64,000 bases of DNA from Tritrichomonas musculus (Eukaryota; Parabasalia; Tritrichomonadida; Tritrichomonadidae), in contig JAPFFF010000059.1 in NCBI GenBank assembly GCA_039105265.1, forward strand, positions 1-64,000. The letters are read 5' to 3'. Each line of letters opens with the position of its first letter. The stretch's first letter is position 1. Positions 31,970 through 42,419 of this stretch are shown piece by piece. Under the pieces are notes generated by a model. The model had not been told where the DNA came from. It searched no databases and saw only the letters and a program-made list of their open reading frames with translations. The position numbers and the translations under genes are program-made.

Positions 31970-32580
31970 AAGTCGGATTCAAAATGCTTAGGACATTCTC
32001 TCAAAAAAATTCTGATAAAAGTGAAAAACAAAATTTTCAATTGAATATTAATAAAATCTCATTTATTTTAAGCCAAGAAGAGCAATATGAATAAATCATA
32101 CGCAAAAAAAGCATTTTTAAAAAAGAATCACCACTTTAAAACATCTCGAGAATAGATATTTATGCTCCAGATAGAAATTTCTTTAATTATTATAAATAAG
32201 CTAGGCTTTAAATTGGTGGTCATTTTAGGTTGGAAATGACCAGTATTAAAGCATTTTATAGCTCCAAGTGACCAGTTGCCAAAAAGTGGTCATTGACTAT
32301 TTAAAGCATAGAAAATAAGATTAATGCTAGGTTTTACTATCCAGACGAGTTATCATAGAAAAAGTCATGGAACTATCCATATCCACTTCCAATTTTATCT
32401 TTTAGGTCTCAATAAAAAGATTTCTTCTAAAGTTTTCTTTTCTTATTTTCGTTTTATTTGAGCTTGACACTTTTTCATTTTCTGAGTATCTCTGAATTTC
32501 TTACATGCAGCTTGGGACACTTTTGAATGGATTTCTATGGTAATTTAAAAAGTTTGTCCCAAGCTAATTGAATCCGACTT
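31970..32580. mobile_element. 611-bp TA-flanked MITE-like element
   Basis: The left end starts AAGTCGGATTCAAAATGCTT and the right end reversed starts AAGTCGGATTCAATTAGCTT. The match continues through (A/G)GGACA, about 26 bp with four mismatches. TA lies immediately outside both ends (31968-31969, 32581-32582). An extra GCTTGGGACA occurs near 32510 inside the right arm. No ORF. Another non-autonomous Tc1/mariner-like insertion, different in sequence from those at 16482 and 26302. Confidence 0.7.
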
Positions 32581-32865
32581 TACATACTTGACGTTAAAAT
32601 TCAATTTTTTCACTTTTTCTATTAAATATTTTAAAATTGATATTATTCCAATTTCCCTACGATAGATCTTATTTGCTTCTAAATAAAAAATGTTTAAGAT
32701 AATAAATTAAAATTATATTTTATGATTTTTTAACGAAATAAGAAAATTGAAAAAAAGCAAATTACGAAATAAGAAAATAGAATATTCTATCAATTTTTTG
32801 TGAGAATATATTCAAAAAAAAAAAAAAAATGTGAAAAATTCTTTCGATATTTTATTCGTAAAAAA

Positions 32866-34248
32866 ATGAACAGGAGTCAGCCATATGAAAGAGTTACTCA
32901 GGGAAACATCAAATACTCAATCAACGAAGAAGAAAATACAGCAAGCGTTGCCGGATGTCAAAGTAATACAACAAAAATAATTATTCCACGAGCGATCGAA
33001 CATAAATCGAAAGAATACATTGTGACAACCATCTCAAATGGAGTATTTAGGTACTCCTACATCAATTCAGTCGAATTTGCTTCAAATTCAGAACTCCGAA
33101 CAATCGGGAAAAATGCATTCTCATATTCAAAACTTGCAAGCATCGAGATTCCATCGCACGTCACACAAATTTGCGATGGTGCTTTTGATAATTGCAAACA
33201 ACTTGCTCGAGTCGAATTTGCTCCAAACTCAGAACTCCGAACAATCGGAAGAGGAGCATTCGCATCTTCAAAACTTGCAAGCATCAAGATTCCTGCAAGC
33301 GTCGTTGAACTGAAAGATGGTTGGTGCTATGGAACAGATGAACTGCATCATGTTGAAGTTGAAGCAGGAAATGCGGTGTATGCGAGCGTTGACGGGAAAT
33401 GCATCATTGGCAAATCGGACATCCGCAATGAAGACTACGACACTCTTGTTTTGTTCGCACTTGACACAGTTGAAGCGACAATTCCGGGAACTATCAAAAT
33501 CATTGGCTCGTATGCATTCGCATGTGCAAAACTTGCAAGCATCGAGATTCCATCGCACGTCGCACAAATTGGCGATGATGCTTTTTTTGATTGCCGACAA
33601 CTTGCTCGAGTCGAATTTGCTCCAAACTCAGAACTCCGAACAATCGGAAGAGGAGCATTCGCATCTTCAAAACTTGCAAGCATCAAGATTCCTGCAAGCG
33701 TCGCTGAACTGAAAGATGGTTGGTGCTATGGAACAGATGAATTGTATCATGTTGAAGTTGAAGCAGGGAATGCGGTGTATGCGAGTGTTGGCGGGAAATA
33801 CATCATTGGCAAGTCTGACATCCGCAATGAGGACTACGACACTCTTGTTTTTTTGGCTCGTGACACAGTTGAAGCGACAATTCCGGGAACTATCAAAATC
33901 ATTGGCTCGCATGCATTCTCACGTACAAAACTTGCAAGCATCGAGATTCCATCGCACGTCACACAAATTTGCGAAGGTGCTTTTTGTTATTGCGAACAAC
34001 TTGCTCGAGTTGAGTTTGCTCCAAACTCAGAACTCCGAACAATCGGAAAAAGCGCTTTCTTATCTTCAGCACTTGCAAGCATCGAGATTCCATCGCACGT
34101 CACACAAATTGGCGAAGGTGCTTTTATTTATTGCGAACAGCTTCAGGTAGTTGAAATTGAGGGGAACTCAGTAGATGAGTCAACTTACAAGGACCGATTT
34201 CGTAAGAGTAAGATTGTCATGCTTCCAGCCAGAAATCGTCTTCATTAA
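32866..34248 (+). CDS. BspA-like LRR_5 protein, intact paralogue
   Basis: 460 residues from ATG at 32866 (MNRSQPYERVTQGNIKYSIN). A longer frame back to a GTG at 32800 crosses an A run and is unlikely to be used. LRR_5 repeats (LASIEIPSHVTQI, LARVEFAPNSELRTIG) alternate with a second module, IPASVVELKDGWCYGTDELH and the following VEVEAGNAVYASV, whose end resembles the degenerate BspA repeat that reports stored epitope-like blocks. The modules are repeated almost identically at DNA level two to three times. No signal peptide or TM helix is present, unlike the BspA protein at 53661, so the protein is probably cytosolic or leaves by a non-classical route. A truncated copy lies at 18241-19452. Confidence 0.85.
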   Translation: MNRSQPYERVTQGNIKYSINEEENTASVAGCQSNTTKIIIPRAIEHKSKEYIVTTISNGVFRYSYINSVEFASNSELRTIGKNAFSYSKLASIEIPSHVTQICDGAFDNCKQLARVEFAPNSELRTIGRGAFASSKLASIKIPASVVELKDGWCYGTDELHHVEVEAGNAVYASVDGKCIIGKSDIRNEDYDTLVLFALDTVEATIPGTIKIIGSYAFACAKLASIEIPSHVAQIGDDAFFDCRQLARVEFAPNSELRTIGRGAFASSKLASIKIPASVAELKDGWCYGTDELYHVEVEAGNAVYASVGGKYIIGKSDIRNEDYDTLVFLARDTVEATIPGTIKIIGSHAFSRTKLASIEIPSHVTQICEGAFCYCEQLARVEFAPNSELRTIGKSAFLSSALASIEIPSHVTQIGEGAFIYCEQLQVVEIEGNSVDESTYKDRFRKSKIVMLPARNRLH

Positions 34249-34589
34249 AAGATGCTAATAGAATCATTTTAACAAAAATATATCTTTCTGATGAAAGAAA
34301 AGATTCTTTTGTATAAGGTCATTATTAAAAAGATAAATCACTTGATTTCACCTTTTAAGGTCAAATTGTATTTTTTAATTTTAATTCTTATATTTACTAG
34401 CATGAGATATAAATAGGCAACATAACATTGCCCTTTGAAGATGTATTTTCTTGGGGCAATCATCATGCCATTACTTTTTATGATCAAAAATTATCAATTG
34501 ATAATAAAAAAATAATAAATTCATATATTATTGCAAAATAAAAACAATAAAAGTTATCAATATGCCTTATATGGCTTTCAGATGATGCA

Positions 34590-35125
34590 TACACAAGTTT
34601 ATTTTGTCCATATAGGCTTTATCATCAGTGCAGACATTTATGCAAGCGATAAATATATTCATTTACAACGTTGTCTTGTTTGAGGCTCAAATTTGACTAT
34701 ACAACGACAAGTGCTCTTTTCTGATCTTTATCGATCCTGACTGATAATTCTTTTTCAATTTCTTTCGAGGGCTGCGCAACACGTGTGCAGCCACCAATAA
34801 AGTGTCCGACATTTGACTGCGTCAGTAATGATCAGGCAGACAGCAAATATTATATTTTCGCCAAATATTTGAAAAAGAGAAGATTTCAGGTAAACACCTC
34901 AATTTCTGCCTGGTTAAAAAAACTGTTAGATTAACTTTAACGTGAGGATTGTTTGAATCGATTTCTTTGAGCATTAAAAACTGTACTTTTAACATGAAGA
35001 AGATATAAAATAAATTCGTGATCCATTTTTTTTCAACAATTTCGTAAATAAAAGTGCCAGTTCTAAATCAAGCGGGATCGGAATAAAAATATAATTTTTC
35101 TATACACGCAAACTTTCATAATAAT
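34590..35125 (-). pseudogene. Unrecognised gene remnant, copy 2
   Basis: About 530 bp downstream of the intact BspA gene matches 19771-20290 but with more indels and no long frame. Together with the BspA gene and the spacer it defines a duplicated segment of about 1.9-2.0 kb (18265-20288 against 33197-35125). Confidence 0.5.
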
Positions 35126-35644
35126 TGCTCATCATTTATAAATGATGAATTTCTTTTTTCATCTATCGAAAATAAATTATAAGTAGCGATTTCTTGGCAC
35201 GAAATGAATTTTAATATTGAAGAGATCAATTTAAATTAGAAAAAAGCAATCTCTTTGAAAATTTGCTCCATCAAGAACAGGAGTGTCTGAAGTTTTCTTC
35301 TTCAAATGGACTTACTGCATAAATTCAATTGTGTTTTGATTATTTTCTACAAATCCATCTTTAAGTTTTTATGTTGTTGTGTAATTCTTTGCTCATACAT
35401 ACATGAATGTTTCATGAAAATTAAATTCAATTCAAAACATTATGAGTTCAAATTTGAATTCTTTTTTATCAATTTAATTAAGTGAACTTTTAAAAGGTAA
35501 TGAAATCTAATCAATACTCAAGGAGTTAAGCTTCATCTTCAACGCGAAAAAGAAGATGAAAATCTCCGCATGAATCTACAGGCGATATTCGTGTTATAGC
35601 AGATTTTAAGTTTATTTTTCACATCACATTTCTCACCATATAAA
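35126..35644. other. AT-rich spacer
   Basis: No gene seen. 35614-35633 contains a TTTCACATCACATTTCT motif shared with the 15-kb region. Confidence 0.5.
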
Positions 35645-36705
35645 TTAATAATAAAAATTCAACTTTTTAAAATAAAATAAAAACGCAGCTTCAGCGGTGC
35701 ATTTACATGAGACAGCATTTATTGATGAGAGCGTCAGTTCTTCTGCATGAGGCCTGTATAGCATCTCCTGGCGCGTCGGGTACATCTCGACCTGCTGCCC
35801 GAACTTGCTGAGCTCAGGCGTGAGGAGCTTCTGCACGTCTCCGATCGTGATGCCCGGGTTGTTCCTGACGACTGTGAAGAAGTTGAACGTGAAGATGCCC
35901 TGGCTGTTCCTGCCGATGCGCGCCTGCTTCGCTGTCTGCCTGTCGGTCGACGCGGACACAGAGAGGATGTTTGGCGGGAAGCGCGACGCCTCGCTGAGTG
36001 TCTCTGGGATGTCCCAGATCGTCCCGCTGTGGCAGCAGTCTGACAGCAGCACCGTGTGCGCGCGCCCGCTGCAGCACGCGTTCAGGCACTCGCGAGCCCG
36101 TCGTCGACGATGTGCCCGTCGTCAAAGACGACAGCCTCGTCGTAGCCGTCTGCCTCGTCGCCAGACGCGTCCTTGACCTGCCCCGTGCAGAAGACGGTGA
36201 GGTACGACTCGCAGCGCTGCAGGAAGACGCGCAGGAGCTTGAGGAACTTTTTGTGAGGAGGGTTGTGGAGGGAGTAGACGCGGTAGCTCATGCACCTGTG
36301 GTTCGCGGCGACCGTTATCGCATCGTTTATCGGGCCGACGCCGAGCCGCAGATCGGGCTCCGGGCTGAATGACGACGCGTCGATCGCCGAGAGGTCTGTG
36401 GCGAGCTCGCGCAGCTGCTTGAGCGCTGAGTCGACTGTTGCGTGGTGGCGGAGCTCCTGGAACTGCGCGACTGGAGCTGGAAGATCTGAAACTGCAGCGG
36501 GAGGTTGCTGGCTTGAAGCCACATGTTGGCTGTCCATGGATTGAGCGTGTCTTAAAGGCTGACTGTAGACTTGAGGCTGTGGTGCTGGATAGTATGGTTG
36601 CTGTGGTGGTGGCTGACAATAATGATCTTGGGGAGGAGGGTAATATGGTTGTTGTTGATGTTGATAATAAGGATCTGGTTGGGGGTATGGATATTGTGGA
36701 TTCAT
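35645..36705 (-). pseudogene. Type I metacaspase pseudogene lacking the catalytic His
   Basis: From ATG at 36705 the product has a Pro/Gln/Tyr-rich prodomain (MNPQYPYPQPDPYYQHQQQP), as in type I metacaspases, then a caspase p20 region. The site normally reading (Y/F)(S/T)GHGxQ reads FCTGQVKD, so the His-Gly and one more residue are missing (9 bp, near 36178-36186). The rest of that block (SGDEADGYDEAVVFDDG) is well kept. A frame change near 36091-36097 then separates the first ORF (ends 36082) from the second (36052-35645), which holds the nucleophile motif LLSDCCHSG (36023-36040) and the p10 part (SVSASTDRQTA). The gene is GC-rich. Metacaspases are Cys/His-dyad peptidases cleaving after Arg/Lys, so this copy cannot be active even if the frameshift were bypassed. 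Confidence 0.85.
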
Positions 36706-37268
36706 TAGCTTGGTTTTATGAATATTTTAAAAACTAAAAACATTTTTTTTTTTTAATTTTTTTCATCTGGATAACATTTGAAAAAGTTGGGAAGTAATTT
36801 ATCGGTATTGAGTTCTGCACTGAATTTAAAAAAAAAAAAAAAAAAAACTAGCATTACCGTTTACAACAGAGTTGCAAGTTAATTTGAGACCATTTCTCAA
36901 AATTCAAAAAAAATTTATGATCATCAGTTTTAAAAACTTTTGAAATACCTTTAAATATAAAAAAAATTATCATATTTTATCATATTTTTCGTATGTATTA
37001 AAGAATTTCCACTGCAATATGCCACATGAAATGGAATATTGAGAATAATAATAATAATTTTCAAATATATCATCATACATCAAAAATGTAATATTAAATA
37101 TACGTATAAATAAATAGTGTTTGATTTTATAAAAGGTTTGATTGCACAAAATAGATTCAACAAAAAGATATTTGTTAATCTCTTATTTCAATTCATAAAT
37201 TAAAATTAGATGCACAGACATAGCTTTTTAAAATCAATTATATAATAAATAATTAGAGTTTTTAAATC

Positions 37269-37309
<41 letters not shown>

Positions 37310-38295
37310 ATTTGTGATAATCATTTAAAGTCCACGAAAAAAATTATAAAAGTAATCAAAAAGCCCTATTTACTATTATAATAAAATATTTTTTGACAAG
37401 AAAAGGTAAGTTGAATGAGTCAACTCATCCAATGTTTTTTTTTAATGATTTGTGAATATATTTGGTTGTATAATAAACTTTTTAATAGAAAATAGACCAT
37501 ATATGCTCTCAATAAGTAATTATAAACAAAGATAGTGTCATTAGCGATTTTTGAAATATAGAAAAAAAACATTCTAATTTTTGAAATAGTAACAACAAGT
37601 AGTATACAAACTTTTTTACAGAAAAATATATATTATATTGAAAAAAAATTGTTTGTATGTGTAATTCTCAACAATTCAAGTGCAAATCACTAATATTCAA
37701 GAATCATTAAGTTATAAAACAACAAAATATGATGAAATTAACTGTTTAAAATGTTTTTTTAACTTACTGAAAAATTGTAAAATTGATATCTTTTTAAAAT
37801 ATTTTATGAAAGGCTTGGTCTCTGAACAAAAAGTATCGCCTATACTCAACCAAAATATATAAAGTAGAATTTTTCCTTATTAAACAAGTTAACATGCTTA
37901 TATGATAATATAAATATTAACAATTTTTATGAAAACGCTAAAGAAACTTTAAACATGCTAGAATATTTATAAAAATGATTTTAAAAGGCCAATAAATATG
38001 AAAAAATAGCACAAATACTAAGTGAAAACTAAAATGGGGGCCAAATGTACACTTTAACAAAAAAAAATTAATAAATTTTGACAAAAAACCAAATAGCACA
38101 AAAAAGACATGTGATGTAAAAAATTTGGGGCTAAATGGACATTTTCCTTTCTAAAATAAATTATGTTTTATTTAATGTAATATCTTTTTTTAATATTTAA
38201 TAATATGCCTCGCCAGAGCCATAGCAAAACCAATGATTTTTTATGGATAGCCATAAATGTCTTTGGAGTTACATTATTTACTAAAGGGCAGCGAC
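36706..38295. other. AT-rich intergenic DNA with long A tracts
   Basis: Contains poly(A) runs at about 36829-36846 and 37270-37306. Two direct near-repeats of GGGGCYAAATGNACAYTTT lie at about 38036 and 38126. From 38205 a short frame MPRQSHSKTNDFLWIAINVF looks like the start of a gene, but it runs into the GC-rich element end at 38296 within 30 codons. I do not recognise it. Confidence 0.45.
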
Positions 38296-38402
38296 TAGGG
38301 ATGGGAAACGGGCACCGGGCGGGCAATGGGCCCGAAATAAACGTACTGCCCGGGCATGTCCGGGCAAATTTACGGGCAAAATGGGCTGCCCGGGCAAAAC
38401 GG
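38296..38402. mobile_element. GC-rich element end with CGGGCA repeats (possibly hAT-type)
   Basis: The stretch starts TAGGGATGGGAAACGGGCAC and contains about seven CGGGC/GGGCA motifs in both orientations before giving way to the stop codon region of the next gene. TAGGG(A/G)TGGG plus GC-rich subterminal hexamers resembles hAT-superfamily ends. No matching opposite end was found, so it may be a truncated terminus at the border of the Polinton-like island. Confidence 0.35.
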
Positions 38403-40730
38403 TTATTTACGTTTTTTCTCGCACATGAATGCTATTGTACCCTTTAAAGTATCGCGATATGTCTTTGCAATATTAATACATGTATCAAATGAAACCATCA
38501 TCTTATCAGCATCCTTCATTGTTATTTCAAGTTCAGGTTCATCATCTGTTTCTTCATGATATGCCCATGCAAGAATCTTTTCTAATACATCTTCCTCTGC
38601 TAATGTCTCTGGGTTATCATTACGACGGAACCAACTTGGAATATTAAATAATCCTATTCTATTTGCTACATATGCTTCTGCTTCTACTCCTGCTATAGCT
38701 GCTGCATCACCAGGATGATGTCTAACAAACTGCCATTGACCATGTAAGAACCTTCTAGCAACATAACCTACTGCTCCCATAATAACCTGGGTAGTTGCAC
38801 TTATAACACCATCTTGTTGGTACATTTCTATCACTCCATTCACAATATTAATTACATGTAGTCTTCTTCTATCTATTGTAGCAACTACATTTCCATTATA
38901 TAGTACTTGTGTTATTTCTTCACCAGTTGTTTCATCTAATGTGTCATTAAAAGCTAAAAGATTACCATGAGAATAAATATTATCCATTAGTTCTCCTCTT
39001 TGTTCATCACTCATTTGTTCTATCATTCTTGCTGTTATTGCTGGTGTTGTTCCTGGTACTGTCCAAGTATCTGTTGTGGCAACAAGGTCATAATGTTGAT
39101 ATCTAACTCCATTTGCATTGACTTCTATTTGTGAATTTATTCCAACAAATCGTACTTGACCTCCACTAATATTTGCTGTTGTTGGTGCAGAATAATCAAT
39201 AGTAGCAACAATTGGGTCAATAGTCTCTCCTCTATGGTCAATAATATTTATCCATGCTTCCATTGTTTGGTCATTCAAGTAAGGTTCTAAACCAATATCA
39301 CCATTTTGAACAAATGGTAAATCTAATCTATCTTGCATCGATAATTGTTCGATTTCTCTTGCTGTATATGTTCTGCCTTCCCATTCTATTGACCACGTAC
39401 TACTGGTTGCTCTATGTATTCTATCTGTCATCTCAATATCAGCTGGTCTAATTAGAGTCCTTCGTTGGAATACATTATTATGAATAATGTGTTGGTTATT
39501 ATAAAATAAATCATACACATTAAATAACTCCCATCCATGATATTGTATACGTAAGACATCTGGATGACTAGCAACTAATGCATTTCGTTCTTCTCTTGTC
39601 ATATCTGTAATATCTTCTAAGGTATACTGGATTCCAGATATATTGATAACAGGAACTTGATTCCTAAGTGCAATCGTAGTTGAAGCTGTATTTGTCATTG
39701 TAGTCTGTGGTACAGTTATATCTGTTCGAATCTCATCTGTTTCATCTGTGACAACCTGTGGCTGAACTTCTCTATGAGTTCTCACTAATGATTGCTCAGT
39801 TGTATTTATAGTATTTGTGGTATTGCCATTATTATTATCAGTTATTGTAATCGAGGATGAATTAATATTTAATGTTTCAGTTCCATTTGTATCTGGTCTA
39901 TTCCTAAAGAAGTGTAAGACATTCGAACCAAGTGTAGCAATAGCATTTCCTAACTGAGTCAGTGCATGTGTTGTCGAAAGGACAACCTGTGTAGCTGAGA
40001 ATGATGAAATAGCTCCAGCAACAGGATTTTGAACAGTTGTTGTTATTGGTAAAAATCTTTCCATAGTCATCTTATCAGCCTTCAAATCAACATTCACCAA
40101 AAACTTACCTTGAAAGCCACTACCTCCATCACCTGGATAGCCACCACCACCACCTCCTCCACCTTTTCCTCCTGGACCTGCAGGGAAAGGTCTTGTTTGA
40201 TATGTATTAATAGTTACAGAGTTATTAGACATATTTACTGTTGAAAGGGCACTTGCAATACAAACTGTTGATGCTAAAATATTTAATATACTATTTGCAA
40301 CTGCTACACCTTGTTTAATACTATCAGTATATTCATTATACATGGCTTGAATTCTCATTTGTTCAACTAGATTATCAACTGTCTGTTTCAATATAGCATA
40401 ATCATAGGCTAATATATCTGTGATTCCACCAACAACATTTAAATCTCGACGCATAGTCATGATATTATCAGCCCATATAATCTTTGATGAATAAATATTA
40501 TAATCTGTCGATATGGTAGTGCATTTTCTTGGGTCTGGCTCTACTTCATAAAATTGTTGTTGAATAATTATATCGAATGGATTAACTTTCACATCAAAAT
40601 CAAATAATTCTTTCTCTATATATATTCGAATGTTCTTATGATTAAATCCTTCAATGATTTTAATGGAATGCCTTTTTTCTAGATGATAATTAAATGATTC
40701 GAGACAAGGATTTGACCCATAGGTATGCAT
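38403..40730 (-). CDS. Large Polinton-island protein of unknown function
   Basis: 775 residues, ATG at 40730, 7 bp downstream of the preceding gene's stop, so co-directional and tightly packed. Visible parts: an N-terminal ~130 residues with alternating charge (RIYIEKELFDFDVKVNPFDI); a hydrophobic helix at about 139-165 (VAVANSILNILASTVCIASA); a Gly-rich linker at about 185-200 (GGKGGGGGGGGYPGDGG); a second amphipathic helix (LGNAIATLGSNVLHFF); and a long Thr/Asn/Ile-rich beta-like C-terminal half with repeated sentences such as DMTREERNALVASHPD and QMSDEQRGELMDNIYSHG. The last pattern (about DxxxxxRxxL) may be a repeated module. I do not recognise the family. A virion-associated or fibre-like role is only a guess. 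Confidence 0.7.
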   Translation of the reverse strand: MHTYGSNPCLESFNYHLEKRHSIKIIEGFNHKNIRIYIEKELFDFDVKVNPFDIIIQQQFYEVEPDPRKCTTISTDYNIYSSKIIWADNIMTMRRDLNVVGGITDILAYDYAILKQTVDNLVEQMRIQAMYNEYTDSIKQGVAVANSILNILASTVCIASALSTVNMSNNSVTINTYQTRPFPAGPGGKGGGGGGGGYPGDGGSGFQGKFLVNVDLKADKMTMERFLPITTTVQNPVAGAISSFSATQVVLSTTHALTQLGNAIATLGSNVLHFFRNRPDTNGTETLNINSSSITITDNNNGNTTNTINTTEQSLVRTHREVQPQVVTDETDEIRTDITVPQTTMTNTASTTIALRNQVPVINISGIQYTLEDITDMTREERNALVASHPDVLRIQYHGWELFNVYDLFYNNQHIIHNNVFQRRTLIRPADIEMTDRIHRATSSTWSIEWEGRTYTAREIEQLSMQDRLDLPFVQNGDIGLEPYLNDQTMEAWINIIDHRGETIDPIVATIDYSAPTTANISGGQVRFVGINSQIEVNANGVRYQHYDLVATTDTWTVPGTTPAITARMIEQMSDEQRGELMDNIYSHGNLLAFNDTLDETTGEEITQVLYNGNVVATIDRRRLHVINIVNGVIEMYQQDGVISATTQVIMGAVGYVARRFLHGQWQFVRHHPGDAAAIAGVEAEAYVANRIGLFNIPSWFRRNDNPETLAEEDVLEKILAWAYHEETDDEPELEITMKDADKMMVSFDTCINIAKTYRDTLKGTIAFMCEKKRK

Positions 40731-40736
40731 AACACC

Positions 40737-42416
40737 TTAATTAATACAATGAGTAGGATGACAATCCCATTTTAATTCAGTTATATTTCCATTAATATTT
40801 AGGTCAGCATAAACATATAATCCATCATCTGCATTTAATCCACTTGGTGCATCAACATACATTCTAGCTTGTTCATATTTATATCCATCTTGAGTTAAAG
40901 TACCTGAACCACTTGAATCAAAAGTTGCAGTTATTCCTTCACTTAGTATGGTTCCATCTTTCTTAACAACCCTCCAATTGGTAAGATAATCTTTCAAGAT
41001 ATGAGCATAATTATCATTATCAGTTAAATCTTCCTTTATTGTTCCTTTTATCCATCTCCCAATTCTTTCGTTATGTTTGATTGTTAAAGCAGGCGCACCG
41101 TCATTTGTGTTCATGTATGATATCTTTTCTGTACACATGTTTTGACAATTATTTCCTGTCCAATTTTTACCATCCCATGTTAATTCCCAGTTATGACCAA
41201 ATAGATAGTCTTTGAATCTAAATACTAAATTTTGTGGTATATCATAATCTTTATCTATATCCCATCTCATACAATAATAATTGGATTCTTCATACGTCTT
41301 AGATGGTCTATATAAATATAACTGGTCTGATTCCTTCAAGGTAAAATACTTGGAGTCAGTTGATGGAGTAGAGGGAACAACATCATAGATTGCTTGATAT
41401 TTGGAGACCAATGAGTTATATTGATTTCGAAATACTTCTAATATATCATCATCAATCTCAATTACAATTTTATTTCCATCAGGGTCAACAATATCAAAGC
41501 TATTTTCATCATCAGTATTAACGACGTCATTATCATCAACTTCAAGTGTACGAGCATGAGGAGCAGGAGGATGTCGTGTAATCTTATTTAAAATCCATTG
41601 GGCACCTCTTCCTATTGGTTCGAAAAGGGCATCTATTAGAATTACACATAAACAAAATGCCCCAACGCCTAAACCCCCAGCGATTGCATATACAAGTATT
41701 ACATAAACATACAGAATTAAATCAGAATAACCTCCTATATATTGCCAAAATTGAGGATCTATCCAATTTCAGCCTATCTGTATAATATTATTAACTAAAT
41801 TTGGGTAGTTCATGATAAAATCAACTATGAAGTGTCATAAGTTGCTCCAAAATAATGTAAATGAGCTATATGCTATTTTAATCATTCGAATTCCTTCATT
41901 CTTTAATTCATCAATTTTGTTATTAAGTCTTGGTGTCAATTCTTTTATCTCATCAATGACCTGATGCAAATCTACATCCTTAAAGTCAGCATCTGCATCT
42001 TCTCCTCCAATATAAAAGATTACCCCCACTTTTTCATTATCTTTAACAGCCTCATATGCAATATCCACAATACTATCAATACCATACCAGATAAAATAAA
42101 ATAAGTTATATATAATCTTCATAAATTCTTTTGTCGCAAAAGCAATTGTTTTATAAGTTAATTTAATAGGCTGTTTAGCAAGAGATAGGGTAGTTGAAAT
42201 GATATTATACAATAAGTCTTTTATCAATCCTATTGTCTTTTTACTATATAACCAAAACTTGGATACTGTTAATTTGAGTACTTCTGGTTCTATTATTTTT
42301 GGAATCGTATATTCTTCGAGTTTCTTTAATTCATCAATAGGAGGAATTACATAAACCATATCTTCTTGGTTAACTAACTCTTTTGGTGGTTCAGTTGGAG
42401 TAGGTGTAGGCGTAGG
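40737..42416 (-). pseudogene. Polinton-island membrane protein, 5'-truncated, two in-frame TGA codons
   Basis: A single minus-strand frame runs from 42416 to 40737, with TGA codons at about 41833-41835 and 41767-41769 and no other stops. It begins inside a Thr-Pro linker (PTPTPTPTEPPKELVNQED), has amphipathic/hydrophobic helices (FMKIIYNLFYFIWYGIDSIV), and, after the second TGA, a strong TM helix (LILYVYVILVYAIAGGLGVG) running into FCLCVILIDALFEPIG. An acidic stretch (IVEIDDD-like) and a soluble C-terminal domain of about 220 residues follow (WDGKNWTGNNCQNMC). The 5' end is cut at 42416/42417, where the divergent capsid gene also begins without a start. Both TGAs sit where Trp would suit the context (SNL-HFIVDF and IIQIG-NWIDPQFW), so TGG to TGA mutation is likely. 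Family unknown. Confidence 0.65.
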
Positions 42417-42419
42417 TTA

